From: DATLGB01 sp038258425
GTDB taxonomy: Bacteria; Actinomycetota; Thermoleophilia; Solirubrobacterales; Solirubrobacteraceae
Assembly: GCA_038258425.1 (NCBI GenBank)
Contig: JBBSPV010000053.1
Span: 1-21,864 of the forward strand
DNA length: 21,864 bases
Direction of reading: 5' to 3'
The notes below the pieces were generated by a model. The model was not told the DNA's origin. It searched no databases and was given only the letters and a program-made list of their open reading frames with translations. The translations under genes and the position numbers were made by a program. Within the stretch, counting starts at the first letter, position 1, and each line of letters starts with the position of its first letter. Shown piece by piece: positions 14,646 to 20,055 of the stretch.

Positions 14646-15641
14646 ATGCAGACACGCAGACTGGGCGACTCCGACCTCGAGGTCTCCGAGGTCTCCCTCG
14701 GGTCCTGGCTCACCTACTCCGGCGGCGTGCAGCGCGACCAGACGGAGGCCTGTACGCGCACGGCCTTCGACGTCGGCATCACGTTCTTCGACACCGCCAA
14801 CGCCTACGGCGCCGGGGCCGCGGAGGAGGCGTGGGGCGAGATCCTCGCCGACTACCCGCGCGACGACTACGTGCTCGCCACCAAGGTCTACTTCCCGGCC
14901 GCCGACGGCGGGACGGGCCTCAGCCGCGAGCAGATCCTCAAGCAGATCGACGCCTCCCTCGCGCGCCTGCGCACCGACCACGTCGACCTCTACCAGTGCC
15001 ACCGCTACGACACGTCCGTTTCGACGGAGGAGACGCTCGGCGCGCTCACGGAGGTCGTGGACGCCGGCAAGGCGCGCTACATCGGCTTCTCCGAATGGAC
15101 GCCGGAGCAGATCGAGGCCGGCCTCGGCGTCGACGGCGCCGCGAAGTTCGTCTCCTCCCAGCCGCAGTACTCCATGCTCTGGCGGGCGCCGGAGCGCGAG
15201 GTGTTCGGGGTGTGCCGGGACAACGGCATCTCCCAGATCGTCTGGTCCCCGCTCGCCGAGGGCCTGCTCAGCGGCAAGTACCAGCCGGGCGAGCCGCCGC
15301 CGCCGGACTCGCGCGCGGCCAGCGAGGCGATGAGCTCGTTCATCAAGGACCGCATGGACGACCGCGCGCTGGAGGCGGTCCAGCGGCTGCGCCCGATCGC
15401 CGACGAGGCGGGGCTGACCATGGCCCAGCTCGCGATCGCCTGGGTCCTGCGCCATCCCGAGGTCGCCTCGGCGATCGTCGGCGCGTCGAGACCCACGCAG
15501 GTGCAGGAGAACGCCGCCGCCGCGGGCGTGACCCTCACGGAGGACACCCTGGACGCGATCGAGGCGGCGCTGGGCGACGTTCCCGTGCGCGAGCCGACGC
15601 TGGCGCCGGGGGCCGAGGCCGGGCTAGGGTCGGCCGCATGA
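14646..15641 (+). CDS. Aldo/keto reductase
   Basis: An NADPH-dependent aldo/keto reductase (331 residues, TIM barrel). The catalytic tetrad is visible: D49 and Y54 in FFDTANAYG, K80 in LATKVYF, and H119 in LYQCHRYD. The cofactor-binding end is also recognisable, with VWSPLAEGLLSGKY in the middle and AIVGASRPTQVQEN near the C-terminus. The sequence is of the Kv-beta/YghZ-like subgroup, which reduces small aldehydes such as methylglyoxal. The exact substrate is not shown. The last four bases (15638-15641) overlap the start of gnd as ATGA, so the pair can be co-translated. gnd makes NADPH, which this enzyme would use. Confidence 0.92.
   Translation: MQTRRLGDSDLEVSEVSLGSWLTYSGGVQRDQTEACTRTAFDVGITFFDTANAYGAGAAEEAWGEILADYPRDDYVLATKVYFPAADGGTGLSREQILKQIDASLARLRTDHVDLYQCHRYDTSVSTEETLGALTEVVDAGKARYIGFSEWTPEQIEAGLGVDGAAKFVSSQPQYSMLWRAPEREVFGVCRDNGISQIVWSPLAEGLLSGKYQPGEPPPPDSRAASEAMSSFIKDRMDDRALEAVQRLRPIADEAGLTMAQLAIAWVLRHPEVASAIVGASRPTQVQENAAAAGVTLTEDTLDAIEAALGDVPVREPTLAPGAEAGLGSAA
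15625..15630 (+). promoter_or_regulatory. Leaderless -10 candidate for gnd
   Basis: TAGGGT fits TANNNT and ends seven bases before the gnd ATG at 15638, placing the predicted transcription start at the A of the ATG. It lies inside the end of the aldo/keto reductase gene, so gnd may also be transcribed alone. Confidence 0.5.
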
Positions 15642-17083
15642 CCGAACCTTCGAGCCACATCGGCGTCACCGGCCTCGCGGTCATGGGCGCGAATCTCGCG
15701 CGCAACATCGCGAGCCGCGGCACGTCCGTGGCCGTCCACAACCGCACGACCGCCCGGCTGGACGAGTTCATGGACGAGCACGGCGAGGAGGGCGACTTCA
15801 CCCGCTGCGAGACCCTCGAGGACTTCGTCGCCGCGCTCGAGCGCCCGCGCCGCATCATCGTCATGGTCAAGGCCGGCGCGCCCGTCGACGCGGTCATCGG
15901 GGAGCTGTCGCCGCTGCTCGAGGAGGGCGACATCCTCATCGACGCGGGCAACTCGCACTTCACCGACACCCGGCGCCGCGAGGCCGCGCTGGCGGAGGAG
16001 GGCCTGCGCTTCATGGGCATCGGCGTCTCCGGCGGCGAGGAGGGCGCGCTGCTCGGGCCGTCGATCATGCCCGGCGGACCGGCCGACGCCTACACCGAGG
16101 TCGAGGAGGTCCTGACCACGATCGCCGCCCAGGTCGACGGCACGCCCTGCTGCGTCCACGTCGGCCCGGACGGCGCGGGGCACTACGTCAAGATGGTCCA
16201 CAACGGCATCGAGTACGCCGACATCCAGCTCATCGCCGAGGCCTACGACCTGCTGCGCCACGTCGGCGGGCTGGAGGTCTCGGAGATCGCCGACACCTTC
16301 GAGGCGTGGAACGCGGGCGACCTCGAGTCCTTCCTCATCGAGATCACCGCCAAGGTCCTGCACCAGCAGGACGCCACGACGGGCGGCTCGCTCGTCGACG
16401 CCATCGTCGACCAGGCCGAGCAGAAGGGCACCGGGCGCTGGACGAGCCAGGACGCCCTCGAGCTCGGCGTGCCGTTGACCGCCATCACCGAGGCGGTCTT
16501 CGCGCGCACGCTGTCCTCCCAGCGGGAGGAGCGCGCGGCGGCGTCCAAGCTGCTCTCCGGGCCCGTCCCCGGAACGGCGGGCGAGCCGACGGACACCCTC
16601 ATCGACGACATCCGCCAGGCGCTGTACGCCTCGAAGGTCGTCGCCTACGCCCAGGGCTTCGTGCAGATGTCCGCGGCCTCCGAGCAGTACGACTGGGACC
16701 TCGACCTCGCCGCGATGGCACGCATCTGGCGAGGCGGCTGCATCATCCGGGCGCGCTTCCTCGATCGCATCTCCGACGCCCTGGAGGAGGACCCGGGGAC
16801 GGCGAACCTCCTCGTCGTGCCGTACTTCCTCGAGCACGTCGCCGACGCGCAGGACGCCTGGCGGCGGACGGTCAAGCGGGCGACGGACGAGGGCGTCGCC
16901 ATCCCGGCCTTCGCCTCCTCGCTCGCCTACTACGACGGCTACCGGCGCGAGCGTGGGCCGGCCTACCTCATCCAGGGCCTGCGCGACTTCTTCGGCGCTC
17001 ATACCTATCACCGGATCGACCAGGGCGGCGCCTTCCACACCCGTTGGTCGCAGGGCGGCGACGAGGTGCGCACCGGCGACTGA
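15638..17083 (+). CDS. gnd: 6-phosphogluconate dehydrogenase, decarboxylating
   Basis: The third enzyme of the oxidative pentose phosphate pathway. It converts 6-phosphogluconate and NADP+ to ribulose 5-phosphate, CO2 and NADPH in the cytosol. The 481 residues match the long, dimeric type. The nucleotide motif is GLAVMGANLARN (12-23), with HNRTT at the end of the second strand, the arrangement typical of NADP binding. DAGNSHFTDT and GIGVSGGEEGA are present, and the catalytic stretch is GHYVKMVHNGIEY with K185, H188 and N189. C-terminal R449 and H455 (in GAHTYHRID) would bind phosphate from the partner subunit. The ATG at 15638 is chosen for family length. The in-phase open frame upstream is a shadow of the aldo/keto reductase gene. 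Confidence 0.96.
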   Translation: MTEPSSHIGVTGLAVMGANLARNIASRGTSVAVHNRTTARLDEFMDEHGEEGDFTRCETLEDFVAALERPRRIIVMVKAGAPVDAVIGELSPLLEEGDILIDAGNSHFTDTRRREAALAEEGLRFMGIGVSGGEEGALLGPSIMPGGPADAYTEVEEVLTTIAAQVDGTPCCVHVGPDGAGHYVKMVHNGIEYADIQLIAEAYDLLRHVGGLEVSEIADTFEAWNAGDLESFLIEITAKVLHQQDATTGGSLVDAIVDQAEQKGTGRWTSQDALELGVPLTAITEAVFARTLSSQREERAAASKLLSGPVPGTAGEPTDTLIDDIRQALYASKVVAYAQGFVQMSAASEQYDWDLDLAAMARIWRGGCIIRARFLDRISDALEEDPGTANLLVVPYFLEHVADAQDAWRRTVKRATDEGVAIPAFASSLAYYDGYRRERGPAYLIQGLRDFFGAHTYHRIDQGGAFHTRWSQGGDEVRTGD

Positions 17084-17088
17084 CGTCA
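17081..17088. other. Palindromic junction of two convergent stops
   Basis: TGACGTCA holds the gnd stop (TGA, 17081-17083) and the reverse-strand stop of the CoA-transferase gene (17086-17088). Only two bases separate the two genes, so no room exists for separate terminators. Confidence 0.7.
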
Positions 17089-18201
17089 GCCCTCGTCGAG
17101 CCAGCGCGGCGCGTCCGCCCCGAGGGCCGGCGGGGCACGGCGCGCGGTCGCGGGCGTCGCGGACAGGCCGATCGGGCTGCGGGGCAGGGGCACGCCGCCC
17201 GCCTCCTGCACCGGCGCCAGGCCGAGCCGCTCGGCGAGCGCGAAGGCGCCGGCGACGTCGTTGACCGCCCCGGCCGGCACGCCGGCCGCCGCGAGCTGTG
17301 CCGTCCACGCCTCGACGGGCTGCGAGGCCAGCCGCGCCTCCAGGGCCTCGCGCAGCTCGGCCCGGTGGGCGACCCTGTCGGCGTTCGTCGCGAAGCGCGG
17401 GTCGGCCTCGAGCCCGACCGCCGCGCACAGCGCCTCGAACTGCTTGTCGTTGCCGACGGCGAGCACGAGCGAGCCGTCCTCGGCGTCGAAGAGCTCGTAG
17501 GGCGCGATGCTCGGGTGGGCGTTGCCCATGCGCTGCGGGACCGCGCCGGCGACGGTGTAGCCCGACGCCTGGTTGACCAGCCCGCTCAGCAGGGAGGAGA
17601 GCAGGTCGACCTGCACCCGCTGGCCCTCGCCGGTCGCCGCGCGGTGCTGGAGCGCCGCGAGGATCCCGACCGTGGCCTGCAGGCCGCAGACGACGTCGAC
17701 GAGGGCGACGCCGACCTTCTGCGGCTCGCCCTCCGGCGCGCCGGTGACGCTCATGAGGCCGCCGACGGCCTGGACGAGCAGGTCGTAGCCCGGCAGCGCC
17801 GCGCCCTCGCCCGTGCCGAAGCCGGTGATCGAGCAGTACACGAGGCGCGGGTTCTCCGCGGCGAGCGCCGGGTGGTCGAGGCCGAGCCGGGCCATGACCC
17901 CGGGGCGGAAGTTCTCGACCAGGACGTCGGCGCCCGCCGCCAGGCGCCGCGCCGCGTCGCGGCCCTCGGACGACCGCAGGTCCAGCGCGACGGAGCGCTT
18001 GTTGCGGTTGACGGCCTGGAAGTACGTGGCCGCCCCGGCCGCGTCGTGCGGCGGCCCCCAGGCGCGGGTGTCGTCGCCGGTGCCGGGGCGCTCGACCTTG
18101 AGCACGTCGGCCCCGAGGTCGCCGAGCGTCATGGTGGCCAGCGGGCCGGCCAGGACGCGCGAGAAGTCCAGGACGCGCAGACCGGGCAGGGCGGAGGGCA
18201 C
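17086..18201 (-). CDS. CaiB/BaiF (class III) CoA-transferase
   Basis: A class III CoA-transferase of the CaiB/BaiF/Frc family (371 residues), which moves CoA between carboxylic acids through a mixed anhydride on an aspartate. The N-terminus LPGLRVLDFSRVLAGPLATM with LGDLGADVLKVERPGTGDDTR is diagnostic. It is followed by NRNKRSVALDL, ADVLVENFRPGVMARLGL, SITGFGTGEG, and the catalytic Asp140 in PGYDLLVQAVGG. GVALVDVVCGLQATVGILAAL and the C-terminal lobe (FEALCAAVGLEADPRFATNADRVAHR) also fit the family. The GTG at 18201 gives the family N-terminus. The acyl substrate is unknown; carnitine, formyl, succinyl or bile-acid type reactions are all seen in relatives. It stands alone on this strand, divergent from a 53-residue ORF. 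Confidence 0.92.
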   Translation of the reverse strand: MPSALPGLRVLDFSRVLAGPLATMTLGDLGADVLKVERPGTGDDTRAWGPPHDAAGAATYFQAVNRNKRSVALDLRSSEGRDAARRLAAGADVLVENFRPGVMARLGLDHPALAAENPRLVYCSITGFGTGEGAALPGYDLLVQAVGGLMSVTGAPEGEPQKVGVALVDVVCGLQATVGILAALQHRAATGEGQRVQVDLLSSLLSGLVNQASGYTVAGAVPQRMGNAHPSIAPYELFDAEDGSLVLAVGNDKQFEALCAAVGLEADPRFATNADRVAHRAELREALEARLASQPVEAWTAQLAAAGVPAGAVNDVAGAFALAERLGLAPVQEAGGVPLPRSPIGLSATPATARRAPPALGADAPRWLDEG

Positions 18202-18231
18202 GGGCGGCAGTGTGCCAGGCGGTGCTGCGGG

Positions 18232-18237
18232 TAAGCG
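18232..18237 (+). promoter_or_regulatory. Leaderless -10 candidate for the 53-residue ORF
   Basis: TAAGCG ends six bases before the ATG at 18244. It is the spacing seen for several other genes here, although the last base does not fit TANNNT. Confidence 0.3.
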
Positions 18238-18243
18238 GCCGCC

Positions 18244-18405
18244 ATGACCGAGGCGCACGCTGGGTCGGCCGGCTCGCCGGGACACCGCGTCCTGCTCGCG
18301 AGCCTCGTCGGCACCTCCCTGGTGCTCGCGCCGGAGACCGTGCGGGCGGACCTGTCCGCCGTCGACCGCCGCGCTCCGGCGCCCCCGGAGGTCGCGAGGA
18401 TCTAG
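18244..18405 (+). CDS. Small ORF, 53 residues, unknown
   Basis: A 53-codon ORF with an ATG start, filling the gap between the divergent CoA-transferase start and the convergent methyltransferase stop. It begins MTEAHAGSAGSPGHRVLLAS, continues LVGTSLVLAPETVRADLSAV and ends DRRAPAPPEVARI. The centre (LLASLVGTSLVLA, ~17-29) is mildly hydrophobic but short for a membrane span. About 50 of 53 third codon positions are G or C, as in neighbouring genes. Its TAG stop (18403-18405) interlocks with the reverse TAG of the methyltransferase in CTAG (18402-18405). A promoter-like hexamer precedes it. No family is recognised. In DNA this rich in GC a chance ORF of this size is possible, so confidence is moderate. 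Confidence 0.45.
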   Translation: MTEAHAGSAGSPGHRVLLASLVGTSLVLAPETVRADLSAVDRRAPAPPEVARI

Positions 18406-19028
18406 CCGGTCGGGCCGGTGGCCGCGGCCCAGACGGCCCACAGCGGGTCGCCGCCGGCGTGCGGCCGCGTGCGCAGGTCGCTCGCCGGAGGCCCGAAGCC
18501 GCCCGCGAGCTCGAAGTAGCGGCGCACGATGGTTACGTGGCCGGCGTCGTCGGTGGCGAGCCAGCCGCGGATCGCCTTGGAGGGGAAGCAGCGGTTGGAG
18601 AACGTGCACACGAAGGGCGCCCCGGGGCGCAGGACGCGCGCGAGCTCGGCGAAGACCTCCAGCGGGCGGGTCAGGTAGTCCACGGACACGCAGCAGACGG
18701 CCGCGTCGAGCGAGGCGGTGGGGAACGGCAGGATCGGATCGGCGTTGAGATCGGCGACGACGCGCTCGGTCAGCATCGGGTTGGCCTCGAGCTCGGCGGC
18801 GTTCATGCCCAGCCCGACGAGCTCGCGCGGGGCGACGGCGAAGTGCGAGACCCAGGAGGACATGAGGTCGAGCACGCGGCCCTCGAGCCCGAGCGCCTCG
18901 TAGAGCTCGCCGACGGCCCGCACGGCGCCGTCGTCGATGTGGGTCACGAGGCGCGGCGGCGCGTAGAAGCGGTCGTCCGGGGTCGGGTCGAGGCGACGGA
19001 AGAAGCCGGGTCCGAAGGCGTCGGGCAT
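18402..19028 (-). CDS. Class I SAM-dependent methyltransferase, unusual motif I
   Basis: A 208-residue protein of the methyltransferase type 11 class. The N-terminal region has RFYAPPRLVTHIDDGAV. The strand that normally carries the SAM-binding glycine loop reads RVLDLMSSWVSHF instead of a D-x-G-x-G-x-G form. Then come GLGMNAAELEANPML, VVADLNADPILPF, LDAAVCCVSVDYLTRPLEVF and LARVLRPGAPFVCTFSNRCFP, which fit the methyltransferase fold in order. The DLMSSWVSH variant appears to define a recognised subfamily whose substrate I do not know. Two ATGs lie in tandem (19031 and 19028). I take 19028 because a TAGGCC hexamer ends five bases upstream of it. The promoter region of 31 bases is shared with the divergent SDR. 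Confidence 0.8.
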   Translation of the reverse strand: MPDAFGPGFFRRLDPTPDDRFYAPPRLVTHIDDGAVRAVGELYEALGLEGRVLDLMSSWVSHFAVAPRELVGLGMNAAELEANPMLTERVVADLNADPILPFPTASLDAAVCCVSVDYLTRPLEVFAELARVLRPGAPFVCTFSNRCFPSKAIRGWLATDDAGHVTIVRRYFELAGGFGPPASDLRTRPHAGGDPLWAVWAAATGPTG

Positions 19029-19033
19029 CATCG

Positions 19034-19039
19034 GGCCTA
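19034..19039 (-). promoter_or_regulatory. Leaderless -10 candidate for methyltransferase
   Basis: TAGGCC on the minus strand ends five bases before the ATG at 19028. It favours 19028 over the ATG at 19031, which would lie only two bases from the hexamer. Confidence 0.35.
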
Positions 19040-19059
19040 CGGCTGGGCAGCCCGCCACG

Positions 19060-19803
19060 ATGACTTCCGAGATCTCCGGCCGCGTCGCGGTCATCACCGG
19101 CGCGTCCTCCGGCATCGGCGAGGCCACCGCGCGTGCCCTGGCCGCCGAGGGGGCCCAGCTGGCGCTGCTCGCGCGCCGGGCCGACCGCGTCCAGGCGCTC
19201 GCCGAGGAGCTGGCGTCCGACGGCGTCAAGACGCTCGCCCTCGAGGGTGACGTGACCGACCGCGAGTCGCTGGCGGCCGCCGCCGAGCGCGTCGCCGGCG
19301 AGCTGGGCGGCGCGGACGTGCTCATCAACAACGCGGGGCAGATGCTGCTCGCGCCCTTCACCGGCGACCAGGCCGAGGAGACCCGGCGGATGGTGGAGAC
19401 GAACCTGCTCGGCGCGATGACCGCGACGGCCGCCTTCCTCGACCAGCTGCGCGACGGTGGCGGCGACCTCGTGAACATCTCCTCCGTGGCCGGGCGCACC
19501 GCGGGCAAGGGCTCGTCGGTCTACAACGCCACGAAGTGGGGCCTCAACGGCTGGTCGGAGGCCCTGCGCCAGGAGCTGTTGCCCGACGTTCGCGTCATCG
19601 TCATCGAGCCGGGCGCGGTGGACACCGAGCTCACCGACCACATCACGCACGAGCAGAGCCAGCAGGGGGCGCGGAAGATGTACGCGCGCGTCGAGGCGCT
19701 CACGGCGCAGGACATCGCCGAGCTCATCACCTTCGCCGTCGGGCGCCCGCAGCGGGTGTCGATCAGCGAGGTGCTCATCCGCCCGACGAAGCAGCCGCTC
19801 TGA
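19060..19803 (+). CDS. NADP-type short-chain dehydrogenase
   Basis: A classical SDR of 247 residues. TGASSGIG is at 13-20, LLARRADR follows the second strand with Arg residues that suggest NADP(H), GDVTD is at ~63-67, NNAG at 90-93, and the catalytic residues are S142, Y155 and K159 (YNATK). EPGAVDTELTDHI after the active site and the C-terminal RPQRVSISEVLIRPTKQ are typical of the YdfG-like group, which oxidises 3-hydroxy acids or reduces small carbonyls. It is divergent from the methyltransferase and is followed by a small membrane-protein gene. The substrate is not determinable. Confidence 0.92.
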   Translation: MTSEISGRVAVITGASSGIGEATARALAAEGAQLALLARRADRVQALAEELASDGVKTLALEGDVTDRESLAAAAERVAGELGGADVLINNAGQMLLAPFTGDQAEETRRMVETNLLGAMTATAAFLDQLRDGGGDLVNISSVAGRTAGKGSSVYNATKWGLNGWSEALRQELLPDVRVIVIEPGAVDTELTDHITHEQSQQGARKMYARVEALTAQDIAELITFAVGRPQRVSISEVLIRPTKQPL

Positions 19804-19851
19804 GGCGGGCGCTGACGCGCCGACGCGGGTTCCGGCCGCGCCGGGGTTCTG

Positions 19852-19857
19852 TAGGCT
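19852..19857 (+). promoter_or_regulatory. Leaderless -10 candidate for the 52-residue membrane protein
   Basis: TAGGCT fits TANNNT and ends nine bases before the ATG at 19867. It is the best evidence that the small ORF has its own transcript. Confidence 0.5.
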
Positions 19858-19866
19858 TCCGGGGCC

Positions 19867-20025
19867 ATGATCGCCGGTATCACCTTCTCGCAGATCCTCC
19901 TGATCCTCGTCATCTTCGGGATCATGAACATCGTGCTGCTCACGCCGGTGATCCTCTGCTTCGTCAAGACGTTCCTCGAGTACAACGAGAACCAGGAGAT
20001 CCGGCGGCGCCGCGGCAGCGCGTAG
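19867..20025 (+). CDS. Small single-span membrane protein, 52 residues
   Basis: A 52-residue protein beginning MIAGITFSQILLILVIFGIM and continuing NIVLLTPVILCFVKTF. This gives a long hydrophobic stretch (~5-35) with a proline at 27 that could break it into one long or two short helices. The tail (36-52) is hydrophilic, with acidic residues followed by RRRRGSA. By the positive-inside rule the C-terminus is cytoplasmic. The amino-acid bias (Ile and Leu from ATC and CTC/CTG codons) cannot arise from random GC-rich sequence, so I consider it a true gene. It has its own TAGGCT promoter candidate and ends 30 bases from the convergent recQ gene. No family is recognised. Confidence 0.75.
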   Translation: MIAGITFSQILLILVIFGIMNIVLLTPVILCFVKTFLEYNENQEIRRRRGSA

Positions 20026-20030
20026 GGCGG

Positions 20031-20049
20031 CGCGGGTGGCGGCCCCGCG
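20031..20049. terminator. Weak hairpin between convergent genes
   Basis: CGCGGG (20031-20036) and CCCGCG (20044-20049) can pair across a seven-base loop between the small membrane-protein gene and recQ. There is no T-run, so this is only a candidate bidirectional terminator. Confidence 0.25.
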
Positions 20050-20055
20050 GCGAGG

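Noticed and set aside
15077..17428. Long minus-strand frame opposite the aldo/keto reductase and gnd
   Set aside because: gnd and the reductase have full catalytic motifs on the plus strand; the antisense product is low complexity.
19032..19059. GGCT-GGGC-AGCC mini-palindrome between methyltransferase and SDR
   Set aside because: Arms of four bases are too short to distinguish from background.
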